Shown: one piece after another, positions 25,346-38,120 of the stretch
How the letters are laid out: every line of letters begins with the position of its first letter
Position numbering within the stretch: position 1 is the first letter of the stretch
NCBI GenBank assembly: GCA_022478985.1
Contig: JAKSZP010009200.1
Location: forward strand, 371,934-435,933
Length of the DNA: 64,000 nucleotides
Direction: 5' to 3'
Origin: Massospora cicadina
Lineage: Eukaryota; Entomophthoromycota; Entomophthoromycetes; Entomophthorales; Entomophthoraceae
Position numbers and translations under genes: made by a program
The notes under the pieces: generated by a model
Seen by the model: the letters and a program-made list of their open reading frames with translations, nothing else
What the model was told of the DNA's origin: nothing
The model's database searches: none

Positions 25346-25814
25346 TGTTAACATAGAGTCTTGATTCTGCCGAGTCAGTTTGCACAGGGCATTAGCCACT
25401 GAGCAACCAAATTGGATGATATTAAGATCACCAATTCTAATAAAGTTGATAAACTATATATGAAAATATCACCCCTTATTCGACCTTTATTATTTTTACT
25501 AAATTTCAGACTTATCTGAAACAACCTAATCACGGAAAAAGACCTCTCCCTCAATCTTCCATGTGAATCTTTATATCTCAGTTCCCCAGGCTGGATGCTT
25601 CCTAAGCTTGGTAGTCTTCTATTTGTCTTCCCTTTTCTAGAAGCTCTCATTTATTTTGAACCTTGGTGTAATTCCTCATGATTTGCCAAATGGTCAACAT
25701 TACAATTGATTAATATTTGTATACCTTTTCCATCAATCTTAAGACTTGTCTTAATTCACCCTCCAATCCACCAGTATGGTTAGCATATCATTAAGTTATA
25801 TCAACTTCCTGACA
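25346..25814 (-). repeat. element B, 5' LTR
   Basis: On the minus strand it starts TGTCAGGAAG and ends TGTTAACA, with inverted TG...CA ends. It is the better preserved of the two B LTRs. Confidence 0.9.
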
Positions 25815-26826
25815 GTAGGAAAATGCCAAATGTGATACCCCAGATTGGGGAAGGAAACAACAGAACAAGAAGAGGCAGTCAGTGAATAGCCTGAGTAATC
25901 CTGATATGGCAAGGAGCCAGAAGATTGGTCTTGAGCGCTTTCTGAAAGGCTTCAGCAAGAACACTGGACATATTGGCTGGCATCAAGCAAGTGATACTAG
26001 GCAGGGGTTACCAAATCATGCCCCTATTTTTTTAGTACTAGATGGTCCCAAATCATGCCCCTATTAAAGCCATTAGTGGAAGATACTGATGGGATGTGCC
26101 AGTAACAAGATAGTCATCAGGGAACGAATGCCATCCTGCAGATGATGACTACAAGGTTCTTTAAAAAGAAGCAGAATGAGTGATGAAAGCCAGGAGAATT
26201 GGGAATCTTTGTGGTCTAACTTCCAAGAAATTGGCTGGCAAAGTGAAGAGCATAGGCTGCAACATTTCGATCTAGAATGTGTTTAAATTGGAGGGGTTCA
26301 GAGCTATGGACAGAGCCTTGGTTACTCATGTCCTCATTTCTGCATATGGAAGTTCGAGATGTTCACTCTTTGCAATGGCTAGTTTGGTTGACAGAACAGC
26401 TGGCTTGTGTACTGGCTGAGTTTGAAAAGGAACTCCAGAAGCAAGTTCAGTATGGCAAGGAACAATCAATCAAGAGTGGAGGGCATTGCTTCAGGAGGTA
26501 TAATGATGATAGGAGAATCTTCAAATGGAGCTGAATCCATGAGAGTTTTGAGGTCTAACTCAGAAGTTGATGACAGAGGAAGGATTGGTCACAAGTCATT
26601 TGAGACAATTGCTAACTTGGTTTCATCAGGGTTGGATACCGTTTCCAGTAATTCCATTGAAGGACTGGCCATGGGTACTTGACTGGGAGTATGAGTCCTG
26701 GGAGGACTATAAAAGAGGTTCCAGCACGCAAATTGACTCATCAGCTGGGAGAGCAAAGGTTTTTATTGGACATGCTATCAAGCAGTTGTTTGTACCAAGT
26801 CTACAAATTTAGAATATGAGCTGGAT
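25815..26826 (+). other. 3' part of A or of a further plus-strand element, unidentified
   Basis: Overlapping frames of 85-91 codons (26277-26812) are not recognised. The sequence GACTATAAAAGAGG (about 26705) looks like a TATA box. The stretch ends in a purine tract at 26827. Confidence 0.35.
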
Positions 26827-26837
26827 GAGAGGGGGGA
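26827..26837 (+). promoter_or_regulatory. polypurine-tract-like run followed by an LTR-like start
   Basis: GAGAGGGGGGA is followed at once by TGTCAGAC, the pattern seen at genuine PPT/LTR junctions in this window. No second copy of the sequence after it was found, so the element cannot be defined. Confidence 0.4.
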
Positions 26838-27380
26838 TGTCAGACTTTTATAAAAGTTGACATTATGCACTCTAGAATTAATTAAGCTCTAATCTTGGGG
26901 AAATTAATCTTAAAAATGAGATAAGTTCTCCAGAGAAGAATTAGGAATGATATGATCCATGAAGTTATTATGAGAAGACAACCAGGGCAAACATAAGTGA
27001 GCATTCTTAATTGCTCTGCAAAATGAACATCAATGGTAAGGACCTCCTGTTGAGGACGAGTAAAATCAGGAAATCAAGGACGCTGGACCAAGAATCCTGA
27101 ATATGACAGCAGGTCATATGCCCTGATGGGGGGAAAATGGATCCTAGGATTAATATTGTCATGAGTAAATCAATCAATCCGTTAATACAGAAGGTCGTGG
27201 GAACCATGCTCTGAGTAGGTGATAGCAAGGAGGAAGAGGCATGGAGCTGCATTATGAAGGTTGTCCTGTGTAGCGTTGAGTACCAATCGACCATACTCTG
27301 CTTGAGCCCAAGAATTAATTGACCTGGCATCCAAAGCGGTATTCTCCTGTACCAATCCATTTCTTGCTGGAAATCTAGGC

Positions 27381-27390
27381 AAGAGGGGGA
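27381..27390 (+). promoter_or_regulatory. polypurine tract of element A
   Basis: AAGAGGGGGA immediately precedes the TG of the 3' LTR at 27391. Confidence 0.8.
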
Positions 27391-28837
27391 TGTTTTGGGA
27401 TTTTTGCCCACATTTCCAGCCATCTAAATTATCATGGGTTTTTAGGGGATAATTTCCTATAGTGAGTTAATTGGATATTGGTTGACCTCAAATTTCAGGC
27501 TAACACTGTTTGGGGATTTTAGGTAAATCTCCAGTTTCATATCCATTGGAGATTAATCCAGGTGATTGCTTAAAATCTCGTTGAGGAGATCGCCAACAAG
27601 ATGGGGGCATCTGATAGTCGATTTAAGATAACTATCAGGTTTACCAATTGGGATTGGTCAGGTTTCATTACTGACTGATTGGGAATCTAAGAATCAAGTT
27701 GTTAAACAGTTGATGCACCTGCAACTAGCAAATCAATCAGTTGGTTCATAACCTGCCTTAATGAGTAATATGTTACATTACCTAAGCAGGTTGCTTAACA
27801 AATATGGTTGGTTAGCTGGGATTGAGTAGAAAACTTTTAGAAACATTTTCAGACTCTTTCTGTTTTAGTCTTGAGGTTGTCAGATGACAAAATCATAATC
27901 AGGGCGGGAAAGACCATCGCTGATGAGACAACGAAGGGTACTTCAACTGCAACAGCTGGAGTTTCATTGATGAGGCGCCAACTGAGGTTTGATCACCGAA
28001 TTACTACTATAAATTCCCCTAAAAATTCACTTAATAAAAAATGTTAATGACCACAGTTTAAGAAAAAAATAATTAGTATAGTATACTCTTGTAGAATTCA
28101 TTTCTAGTTATATATATCTTTAAGAAAATCTTTGCTGTGTGCTTTAATTGGAGACTCTTTAGGATAAAGAGTAAAGATGAGAATCCAGAGAAGAGAAGCT
28201 GAGCTGTGATGGGAAATACTGCCAACTGTGTGTCACCAGAGAGAGGCCGTACACTAGGATCTGAGCATGGATCAAGTTAGGCAGATAAGGGAATGAATCC
28301 CTAGTGAGGACATCTTAAGTATTTTGAGAAGGGATACTGGTTAAGCGTTGGATCCAACACTATTGATCTATTTAAATACAAATAATATTCTTCATTCTAT
28401 TATCTTTCAAATATATATAATCAGACAATGTGAAGGATTGCATAACATCGATTCTGTGCAGTTAACCATCCTGAAACTATCAATTGGTGAAGAACCCAAG
28501 ATTTTAACAATTGGTGCTCACTAAAGATGTTGTAGCTGAGACAGGAATTGCTGCCAATTGTGTGTCACCAGAGAGAAGACATAAACAAGGATCTGAGCGT
28601 GGATCAAGTTATGTGGTATATGGGAATAAATCCCTACAGAGGACATCTAGAGTATTTTGAGGAGGAATACTGGTCAAGCGTTGGACTAAACACTAGTGAT
28701 CTATTCAACTATAAATAATAGTCTTCATACTACTATAAATAAAATTATTATCAGACAATGTGAGGATTGCACAACATCAGTCTTGTGCAGTTAACCACCT
28801 TGTAACTTTTAATCATTGAAGAACCTAAATTTTAATC
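27391..28837 (+). repeat. element A, 3' LTR
   Basis: Starts TGTTTTGGG and runs in parallel with the 5' LTR, including the internal tandem units. Its last bases (TTTTAATC) differ from the 5' copy. Immediately after it the RT frame of element D resumes. Confidence 0.85.
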
Positions 28838-30079
28838 CTTTCTTAATTGTAAAGAAGAAGTATAGCTCTAATTGGATGGTTATCAACTGTTGAATACTCA
28901 AAAAATAAAAAAGCATTCACACCTCAACTGTAAATTAATAATGTTCATGTATAGTTGTGGAACTCTACTCCTCTGCTGTGCACCTAATCTACAGGTACTG
29001 GAAGATTGAGTTATAAATGGAAGAGCATAAGAAGTGCTCTAATATAATGGCCCAGGTTCTATACTAACCCACTTGGATGCCAGAGGGGTTGTGAAAACTT
29101 CGTTTTCTAACAGCTATGAACAGCATCTTAGGTAATCTAAATGAATGTTTTACAGTTTATTTAAATAACAATATGATTTTTGAGACATCTAACAAACACT
29201 TTTAACTTTTAGAAGTTTTCCATATGTTTACTGCCACTAATCTCAAGGTCAAACCTTAAAAATGAAATTCTTCTTAGAACAACTCAAGCATCTGAGATTT
29301 GTTATTGACAAGCAGGGCTTATGGCCTTGGCCTGCTAAAGTAGAGGCCATTGAAATGAGGAAGCGACTAACCAATAAGTGGGATGTGAAAGTCTTCATAG
29401 GAATGGTCAACTAGTATCAGAAATTTGTTGAAGCTATCATTAAAATAGGACAATCATTGTTCCATCTTTTGAATAACATGATACAACTTAAGTGGACAAC
29501 TAACTGCCAACTATCTTTTATAAGCTGAAGACTTGCTTTGTCTCCACACCAGCATTACACTACAAAATAAAATAAGACATCTATGACTTAAATGGATGCA
29601 ACCCTCACTTAGTTATGTCTGTGCTAACCAAACTTAAATACAAAGGGGTAGAGCACCCCATGGCCTGCTGTAGTTAAACTCTACAATTTAATAGAAAAAA
29701 TTATACCGTTACAAAAAGAGAGTGACTAGCAGTAATCTATGCATGCAAATAGTTGTATGATCTACATCCGTGAGGTAGACCTTAAATTTTTAACTGATCA
29801 CTCTTCACTCATATGGTTGCAAGATATCAAGGTACTGGAAGGGCTAATTTCCTGATGGGCAGTAAAATTAAAAGCTTATGATTTTAAAAATTTAATCTTA
29901 ACCTGGCATGAAGCACTAAAGTGCTGACAGACTATCCAGACGTCCCACCGTACCACTGACTACCAACATGTAAGATAGCCTTTACCATAAAATGCTGAGC
30001 CTACAATATGACAGCAACCTGTAGGAGGTCGTCAACGCGCTCTAGAGTGACTAATGAAGAGTACCGTAGCATAGACAAT
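28838..30079 (+). pseudogene. Ty3/gypsy element D: reverse transcriptase and RNase H, resumed after A
   Basis: In order: FLIVKKKYSSNWMVIN, then TAMNSILGNLNECFTVYLNN with the catalytic box decayed to YLNN. Next is the RT/RNase H link (29280-29540: LRFVIDKQGLWPWPAKVEAI). RNase H follows with EHPMACCS, NYTVTKRE and LAVIYACK. Many stops are present. Together with 11031-11121 and 51118-51830 this rebuilds the expected domain order of one element. Confidence 0.85.
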
Positions 30080-30952
30080 CTAGAAATTACTGCTTTGGCG
30101 CTGATTGCTGTTGACACAGGTAACTTTATAATTTAAAAGTAAATATAGATGAAGACATATACCTGAAAGATAGGGAATAGATCTCAAATTGGGCACAATA
30201 AGGTTTTTTATTTATGTAAAAAATAAGCACAAAGTATTTTTGAGATTACAGTTTTGAGGTGAAAGCATTAGAGCTTTGTAGTTGTTAACTTCTGTAGCAC
30301 TGTAATTACAAGATCACCCTCCAAATGGCAATTCCTCCTAGATAAGCTCTTCCAATTCCAGGGTTTGCAATTTAACAAGCTATTACTAACTGAGAAGCAC
30401 TTTAGAATTGTATTTTAGATGCCTCATGATCAGAATAGGTTGGGGAAACAAACGCAAGGCTTTAGAATTTCTATAAATTTTATATTCATAAGTAAATTGC
30501 AACTGAGACACAGGTAGATAGCCACAGCTAAAAGTAAAAACCCATTGACTATAAACTTACACCAGCAAGGGCAAAAGAGTGAGCAATAAAATATTATTTA
30601 AGGTGAGTCAAAAACTAGGCCCATGGCTAAATTAACTGAGGTATTAAAGAATTTAGACTTGCACCGTTGGGAGTTAAGGGCTCAATTTTTATTATTAAGT
30701 AATATTAATTAAAGGCGCTGAAGTGATATAGAATATGTAATTTAGCACTGAATAAATTTGGTAGCTAATTATAAAAAAGGGGAGCAATGAAGCAGTCCAT
30801 AGTTAATTAACTTTGTAGAATAAATTGGTGAAGCTTATTCAATTGAAGCCTTTTGTCTACATAATATTTATTTTATAATTAAGTAAATAGGATAATATCA
30901 AAAGATTCTGGTCAGACAAGTCTCAACGTTACCCCTACTTGACCAAACATCA
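30080..30952 (-). repeat. element E, 3' LTR
   Basis: Aligns at moderate identity with the split right LTR, best between 30180-30605 and 50325-50760. The outer left border is set by alignment only and may be off by 10-20 bases. Confidence 0.7.
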
Positions 30953-31609
30953 GAGATTAAATTGAGTAATGGGATTAGTAATGACTTATTGAGAAGCTGA
31001 GCCCTAAATTCAGTACTTTCATGTCAACCTTTTTACTATTTTACCCAATTGTTTAAAATATCACCAGTAAAATAGGGACTGGTGTATTTATCTCGGAGGG
31101 TTTTTGGTGATGGATATTTCTTTTAACTTTTAGTAGTTTACCCTCACACTGACAGAACACTTTTTTACTAGTTACTACCTTAGCAACTGGTAACACATAG
31201 AAAAGCAATAAGTTAATGCTATTTTCACGTTGATTGGATAAGATTATGTATTTATCAAAAACGATTTATTTTTCTTCCTGGTAGAATAAATAGCATCAGA
31301 GACAGTTATAAGATAAATTTTTATCAATAAAGTGTGAGACAATTTGAACCATATATACACTAAATTTTTTAAACAATATCCATGTCAGGATGACAGCAAG
31401 TTAATTTTAAACTGGTCAGCCAGTCTATATGCTGAAACACCCAAATGGCAAGCCCAGATGCCAGAGGTATTGCTGCATGAATGACGTTTAGTTAATCGGG
31501 AAGCGTTTTTGCCAACATGTGACAATAGGTCATTAATGTGAATAAGAACTCAGCTAATAAACAAGGCTATCACTCCCCAGGGCCCATGGGTTTTTGAGCT
31601 GTTAAAAAT
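30953..31609. other. internal sequence of element E without recognisable gene
   Basis: Short frames only. No domain motif was seen on either strand. Confidence 0.4.
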
Positions 31610-32625
31610 ATATATAGACTGGGGGTTTTGAAATTTGTCATGATAAAACTAAGAATTTTGTGAAAATGAGATTTTATTGGATTTTGATAAAAAGAGAAAA
31701 TCAACTGTCAATTTTCTCAGTGTGTTATGACTGTTTACATAGACAATATATTTAGGGAATAGCTTAATAACACTCAGGGTAGGGGCTCTCAAGGATTTGC
31801 CTAACCTAACAAACTTTGAGTGGGGAAAAACGAATTTACTTTGAACAAACTTTTAAATTGTTGGTGGTGGGCCAAGTTGGTGTCAATTCAGCCTCAGATG
31901 CCCAAATTACACTTTTGTCACATTTCCAATGGTTAGTATGAAGGTGTCTTGCCCAATGGTAGATGTAACCTCCCAAGGCCACCCCATGTAGGGACAGTTC
32001 CAAGAGGTCAGAAACGGGTTTGTGATAACCAAACCACCCACACCTGGTCACTTTGGAATTTATTTGGCCAAATGAGATGCAATAAACATCAATCTAAAAG
32101 TTTGAGTAAAGGATCCAGGCTGGCGGCAACATTTGCAATTGGAGGTACATGCCCATTGGGCTTTGTCCCTGATGTTCTTTAAGGGGAGTTTCAAATTGGC
32201 ATGAACATTTCCCAATGACCCAATGTCATTGAGCTTTGACATGAATTTGACACATGATCCAAATTTATTGAATGTGCAAGCCAGTTGGGCATTATTGCTG
32301 AGGTTTTAGGGCTTTTGGGCCTTGCTTTAGAGAGCTCGTTTTGTCAACTTCAAAAATAACCTCTAGACCCCTTGGAGTGGTAGCTTGCAATTATTTTGTC
32401 GCATTTTTCCTCAATTTGCCATACTATTTCAGCAGAGACAATTGCAGGGACAGGTGGTGGGATTTTCAAAGGGTAGTGGTTCCCCATCGCTCATCTACCA
32501 CATGGGCAAGGTCATCCTGTGAGATGGGAGGTACCGCTTTTCTTTATGGACCCATTTTTAGGTAATGGGAACACAGCCTGGTCAAAGCAGAGGGGGCGCT
32601 CTCCCAGACTTACAATCCATTCATA
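31610..32625 (+). repeat. dispersed repeat F, copy 1 (carries the empty site of H)
   Basis: Aligns with 52340-52929 plus 55478-56080, about 1 kb in all. Copy 1 is continuous through TTTGTCCCTGATGTTC at 32162-32177, the point at which copy 2 is split by element H. The family is unknown. Short frames occur on both strands but none is convincing. It may be a solo LTR, though TG...CA ends were not fixed. Confidence 0.8.
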
Positions 32626-34186
32626 CAATGGCTTGATGGACAGATGCCATAGTAAAGCTCTATCCATATTCTAGCAGAATTAAGTTAGATTGAAATCTTG
32701 CTTGGCAAATTCTGGTCACTTTAGCTTCTTTTTATGTATAATTGAGTTATGACCCTCTTTTTTAATAGTTTAACTTTAAAAATGGTTCAAATTTGGGCTA
32801 AGGTTGGGAGGGTTAATAAATATCCTCCATCAGGAGATGAAGAGGCACAGTGTACAATCTTTAACGAGTATAGGGTGCAAGACTGAGGATGGAGCCTCAT
32901 GCTATTATAGAATAAGTCATCGTGATTAATAGTATAGACTAAACATTTTAGCCTTATTAGTGATCTGTAAGGTACTAGATTGATGTCATTATGGCCCTGG
33001 TTGGTGGTAATTCAACACTCTGCTTGGAGATGTAAAGGCATAACCAACACATGTTTCTGTACTACTTTATGCAAATTTGATGCTGAAGAATCCTGACTCT
33101 TGGTAACCATGCCAGTGAGGAGGCGTTGTTCATTGTTTGATTCATTGATTGTATTTTTACTGTCAGTGGAGGTAGAATATCCCATTTCTATTCTCCACAG
33201 TCACTTATCAAATTATCATTCTATGTAGATGTCACACTATTTATATCATTTTTCATACTAGAATGTTTATTATAAGTTATAACAAAAGTAAGGGTGCAGC
33301 AGTAAAGTAAATCCCCAAGTAAATTAGTTGCGTTTGGTATATAAAAATGATACCATGGCACAATATAATTCCATGTTAGGTTTGGTGGCATTTCAAGTTA
33401 AATTTAATTATCATTTGATTAGTAACCTTCATCCTATACAATACCTGAGTCTCATAGTAAAAAACGGGAAGCAAAATCTTAAAGCTTTTTCACCTGGTTT
33501 TGAAATTTCAGTAAAGGATGCTGGGTTTCTTCCTAGAATAAATTTGCCCACAAGACTTATAAATAGCTTCTCATATATTATCTTAATATAGGCCAGCTTC
33601 AGAGATCTTTAAAAAGAACCAGATCTTAATCAACAGGGTTCAAAAGTCTAATTAACATAGCTAGTTGGGCCTGGACATTTGTTTCCCTATAAAAATTTCA
33701 AATAGCCACATTAAGGTTTGAATACTCCCCTTTTTATAGAATTTAGTCTCATTTACAGTTATAATTTTAAGATAAGTATTAAGCATATTTTGAGAAATGC
33801 TCAACTATAGGAGTGTAAACGTTTTATGTTTAATGTACAGGTTTAAAGCATGCTTGAGCTTTTTTTACAGTATCAATATAAATACTGTAATAAATGAGAA
33901 AAACAAATATCCTTGTTGAGCTCTTCAAAATCAATTTGTTTTATCTTTAACACTAGACAGATAATGAAGCTCTTCCTTCTGTTAAATGGAAGGCACTTCT
34001 TGACAAGTGATTTTTACAACTCTTCCTCAAGGGTACTGGAGAACAAGTTAAAGAAGTGAAAACTTTCCCATCAACTATATTTTCAAGAGTTAGTATAAGA
34101 CAAATAGATAATAGAAACTATCTCTACCATAATAATTAACGGAGAATATAAAATTATATAATTATCTAAATGCTTTTTAAAAGAAG
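32626..34186. other. no recognisable gene
   Basis: AT-rich sequence with one unrecognised 87-codon frame at 33328-33591. It is probably internal DNA of element E. Confidence 0.4.
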
Positions 34187-34191
34187 TCTAT

Positions 34192-35030
34192 TGTAAGGAG
34201 AGTTTCTATAACTCCTGTTTCCAGCATGGTAGTGCTCAGTACACAGGCCCAACGCCAGGGAACTAGCCGTCAGAATCAAAAGCATTATTGCCCAACATAA
34301 GGTTCTGGAGAAATAATATCTCAAGCAAAGAAATGCGATAAATAAACATCCAAAAAGATCACGGTGCACACTGAGAGAAGGGATAAACAACCCATGTTGG
34401 AGGGTGCCTGGACAAACCAAAGGTGAACGAGGTGATAATTTTTCTGTGTTCAAAATGGCAAGTTTAATGGAGTGTAAGACCTCCTTGAAGGGGTCCGCAC
34501 ACAGGATCATTTGGAATAGTATTAAAAATGGTAAAAATTGGGGAACTTTATTTTGGGATGTTGACCAACAAAGAATGTTGGCCAGGAAGAACAGATTTAA
34601 CCATTGACGGGAGAATAAGGGGTTTGCATAAGTGGACCCAAGCACCGCCCCATTAATAGGCACACGCTACCATCCCAATTGGTAGAATATGCCAAAACCA
34701 ACTTCGCTTGTGTAATCAATTAAAGTTGGATTTGACCAGAACTTTTGATTTCATAAATATAATGGGTTTTGAAACCCCGTTCCTCAACAAACCAAACCGA
34801 ACCATCTGCATTTGTTACATAGGACGTTCAATTTAACGCCTGGGCCATAGTAAGGGACTGTGCATTTGTCACCCCACTAATACTAACCTGGACATATTTT
34901 TCCCATACCCAGTGTTGGTCTAGGGTATGCCTCAGGTCAGGGAGGCCCTGTAGCTTCACCTTTTGGGCCTCCTGGCTCCCAGCCTTATCCTTAGGGTTGG
35001 TCCCCACTATGATGTCATCTACACATGACA
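34192..35030 (-). repeat. element G, 3' LTR
   Basis: On the minus strand it starts TGTCATGTGTAGATGAC and ends CTTACA. It contains GTTGGTCAAC (plus 34560-34569), proposed as the RNA 5' end, with TTAAAT about 31 nt upstream as a TATA-like element. Long frames across the LTR on either strand are probably fortuitous. Confidence 0.93.
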
Positions 35031-35043
35031 TTACCCTCTTCTC
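35031..35043 (-). promoter_or_regulatory. polypurine tract of element G
   Basis: On the minus strand GAGAAGAGGGTAA abuts the TG of the 3' LTR. Confidence 0.85.
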
Positions 35044-35389
35044 ACAATGGGGCTCAACCCCCCCTCCAGGGGCTTGCACAAGGGAAATGTTCTTGTGGGC
35101 AGGGGCCAACTTCATGGTAGCAACGGTCAATTTGGGTTGTGATCCAGCAGCCTGGGGGAAAAGCTTGTGGAAGGTTTCAATTAGATTATGGTCATTCACA
35201 CAGTCACACACTGAGACACAGCTGTTCTCTGCAGCATCAAAGCCCTTCCAGGATACCAGTTACTCCAATATTCTTTTTGCATGGCGTTGGCAACTACCTT
35301 TTCCACCTCCCACTCTGGTGCCCAGTCCACGAGATAGGCCTCAAGAGTCTCTGGGGGGCCCTCAAACAACGTCAGTTTTCTCTCATGAT

Positions 35390-36790
35390 TTACAGAGAAG
35401 ATCTGGAAGGAAGGGGGAGATCTAGCTGGTATGAGGCATGGCCCACCTTTCTAACAACACGGTAGGGGCCAATCCTCTTTGGTACCAGCTTCTTGCATGG
35501 CTGCTTGATAGGGATGTTATGAGCATCAAGCATCATGAGATCCCCTTCCTTGTACGCAGGACCCACTTGGCGCTTCCCATCAGCGTTCTCCTTATACACC
35601 TGAATTGCCGCCTCCAAACTTGTGGAAAACCCCTGGTGGACCTTCTTGATTTTCTTGGCAAAGTCCACCACCGCTTCAACCTTAGACCCACAGCTTGTCT
35701 CCATGTTAAAGGCGGGGTTAAAGCCATGGCTGGTAGAATATGGGGAACAACCAATCGAGGAATGTAGCATGTTATTGTAAATAAATTGGGCCATAGGAAG
35801 GTGAGAAGCCCAATCTGAATGATCCGCGGCAGTGTAACACCGCAGGAACTGTTCCAAGCACTGGTTCACTCATTCTGTCTGCCCATCTGATCGGGGGTGT
35901 TAGGCAGTTGAATGGCAGGGGCGAATCTGAAGAGTCTTACACAACTCTTCCCAAAAGATGTGGGTTAATTGGGGTCTCCAGTCACTGCTAATCTCTTGGG
36001 GAACCCCATGGAGCACAAACTTATGGGTGACGAAGAGCCTAGCCATCCCAGCTGCGGTTATTGTTTAAAAATTATTCGAGGTGGGTCGACCTTGGGACAA
36101 ATATACCACACCGAGAATTTTCTAGCCAGTACAGGTTTCAAACTCAAAACCTGCACTAGGGGTGGAAGCAGTTTTACCCGCTCGACTAACCACCCTTTCA
36201 GCTGCGGTTATTGTAATTCTGCAAGAAATAAAGTGGGCAAACTCCATAAAACGGTCTACCACCACCATGATGGCATCATAGCCATCAGAGAAAGAAAATT
36301 TCATAATGAAATCAATTGAGAGGGAAGTCCAGGGCCCATCAGCTTTTTGGACTGGTACCAACAACCCCACTAGAGGTTGACGATTGATTTTCATCTGGCT
36401 GCATACCAGGCACTCCTTACAATACCGCCCATCTGAGCAAGCAAGCCCTTCCAATTGTAGGTGTGACGTATCAACTCCAAGGTCTTTGCTTTGCCCAGTT
36501 GACCAATGGTGATACCATCATGATGGTCCTATATGATTTCCAGGCGCAGTGGTCCAGCAGGTACCCAAAAGAGTCCCCGAAACCACACCATCTCGTCCTT
36601 TATGATAATCCCTGGAAAGATCCTCTTGATTTGAAGCGATCTTTGCAAGTACCATAGTATATTCACCTGACACCGTCTGAGAAAGGATGACCTTTCTGAA
36701 CATACCATATTCCTCCGCGTTTTCCAGAGGTGCAAGATCAGGCCCATTGGCCAATGGAGAGGGAAGATGTGAAAAAAATTTCTCTGGAGG
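35390..36790 (-). pseudogene. element G integrase, split by a SINE
   Basis: The C-terminal half is a 159-codon open frame (35390-35869). It has the post-core motif HSDWASHLPMAQFIYNN followed by HSSIGCSPY, then LVPKRIGPYRVVRKVG, the GPY/F block. The zinc-binding and first core part is at 36122-36454 (CKECLVCSQMKINRQ, GPWTSLSIDFI with a catalytic Asp, IMVVVDRFMEFAHFI). The SINE at 36065-36198 and a stop near 35880 close the gene. No chromodomain could be demonstrated after the GPY block. Confidence 0.9.
36065..36198 (-). mobile_element. tRNA-related SINE, copy 2
   Basis: A 134-bp insertion in the integrase of G with a perfect 16-bp target duplication (CAGCTGCGGTTATTGT at 36049-36064 and 36199-36214). 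The minus strand reads GGGTGGTTAGTCGAGCGGGT at the head, with the tRNA A-box shape, and ends CCACCTCGAATAATTTTTAA. It is the youngest SINE event here by its perfect duplication. Confidence 0.95.
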
Positions 36791-36792
36791 AA

Positions 36793-37140
36793 TCATTCAT
36801 GTGTGTTGTAAACTTCCACCTCCTTGGGATCAGGTGATAAATCAGGGTTGCGTCTCAAAGCATCCACCAAACCATTATCCTTGCCCTTGATGAACTCATA
36901 CGTGAATGCAAATTGGGCAAGGGTCTCATGCCAACGGGTCTGCCATGGGGTTAGGACATGAGGGGCATGGTAGTACAGCAAGGCACGTTGATCTGTATGT
37001 ATGTGGAATGGTTGGGTAGAGCCATGCAAGTGGTGACACCAATATGTCAACGCCTCGACCACTGCAAATAACTCCTTGTCATAAACGTCATATTCAACTC
37101 TGGCAGAGAAATTTTTAGAAACTTACCCTACCGGATGCTC
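36793..37140 (-). pseudogene. element G RNase H
   Basis: An 89-codon open frame (36793-37062) contains HIHTDQRALLYYHAPHVLTP and RWHETLAQFAFTYEFIKGKD, then NGLVDALRR. These are the TDH/Q..L...., R...L....F...+.+GK.N..ADALSR blocks of chromovirus RNase H. The upstream part continues in the next frame. Confidence 0.9.
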
Positions 37141-38120
37141 TATCCCATATTTGCCTAATTGTAACAAGGCAGCCGCTATGGCGAAGTTTGAGGCATCAGT
37201 AGACACAATGAACTCCTGTGAAGGGTTGACATGGTGAAGAAAAGACATGGACAACAGGGTACACTTCACTGCTTGGAAAGCATCCTCCAAAATGGGGGAC
37301 CACTGAAGCACCTTGGTACCGCTAGCCTTGTATAAGGGAGCCACCACCTCAGACAGATCAAGAGTGAACTTCTTGAGGAACGTACACGTCCCCAAAAAGC
37401 TCCTCAATTCCTTGATCAAGGTGGGGGTAGGCCACTCATGAATAGCCTTCTCATTGTCTGGAGTTATCATATGTCCCTAATCAAACACGTAGTTGCCCAG
37501 AAACGTGACCTGGGACTTGAGAAAATCACATTTGGTAAATCTTCAGCGTCAGGCTGGCTGCCCTTAACCTCTCCACCACTTGCCAAAGGTGTACATCATG
37601 GGACTCCTGATCAGGGGAAACACCAGGATATTAGTCATATAGTTAACCGCGCATACCCCCAACAAGTCCCCCAATACTTCATCAATGCGGCGTTGAAAGA
37701 TAGCAGGGGCATTCTTAAGCCCAAAGGGCATGACCTGAAACTGGAAGATCCCTTTTTGGGTACGGAATGCGGCTAATCACTCTTGTCTCTTTTAAATCTT
37801 GATCTGATTAAACGCAATGAGGCAATCCAGCTCGGAAAAAACCTTCACCTTATTCACATAGTGTGCAATCTGTGAATCCAAAGGGATGGGATGAAGGTCT
37901 GGTACAGTAACGTTATTGAGGTTCCCAAAGTCTACGCAGGGTCGTAGAGCATCATCAGCCTTCTCAACAAGGAGAAGTGGTGAGCAAACAGGGGAGGTCC
38001 GCTGAAAAATCGCAGCTTTGGCTAGCTGTTCCTTCACCCACACATCCAACTCCTCTTCCTCCCGGACAGTCAATGGGTAAATAGGGGAAGATATATGCAC
38101 CAGATCCATAGTGAGCTTAA
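37123..38120 (-). pseudogene. element G reverse transcriptase, catalytic Asp pair lost
   Basis: The N-terminal part (37792-38109) reads LTVREEEELDVWVKEQLAKA and LRPCVDFGNLNNVTVPDLHP. The palm block reads APAIFQRRIDEVLGDLLGV followed by YMTNILVF, so at 37630-37641 the catalytic YMDD-type box has Thr-Asn in place of the Asp pair. The connection (37123-37470) is well preserved (IHEWPTPTLIKELRSFLGTC). Frameshifts lie near 37480-37790. Confidence 0.92.

Larger units (their letters stand above)
18498..25814 (-). mobile_element. Ty3/gypsy LTR element B, inserted in A
   Basis: Two LTRs of 469 bp lie in the same orientation with a primer-binding site and a purine tract placed for minus-strand transcription. 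Reading leftwards from the right LTR are gag, protease, RT, RNase H and integrase remnants. The left LTR's outer ends have drifted and no matching target duplication is seen. The pol fragments resemble those of element C more than those of G. Confidence 0.9.
11122..28837 (+). mobile_element. Ty3/gypsy LTR element A, nested in D and carrying B, a SINE and a mini-insertion
   Basis: Two related LTRs (11122-12577 and 27391-28837) in one orientation bound the element. A primer-binding site follows the first LTR and a purine tract (AAGAGGGGGA) abuts the second. Between them, in order, are gag with a CCHC knuckle, protease, RT, RNase H and integrase, all on the plus strand and all broken. Element B (18498-25814) interrupts the 3' part. 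No convincing target duplication remains, and together with the stops this points to an old insertion. The order gag-PR-RT-RH-IN assigns it to Ty3/gypsy. Confidence 0.85.

Noticed and set aside
18480..25825. A 5-bp target duplication around element B
   Set aside because: The outer bases (about ATAGT on the left, GTAGG on the right) do not match convincingly and the left LTR border is degraded.
27007..27423. 138-codon minus-strand frame before the 3' LTR of A
   Set aside because: It crosses the purine tract and LTR border of A on the opposite strand, so a real gene is unlikely. No motif was recognised.
34997..35767. Plus-strand open frames of 108-142 codons in and next to element G
   Set aside because: They are antisense to the well-supported integrase and LTR of G and match no family.
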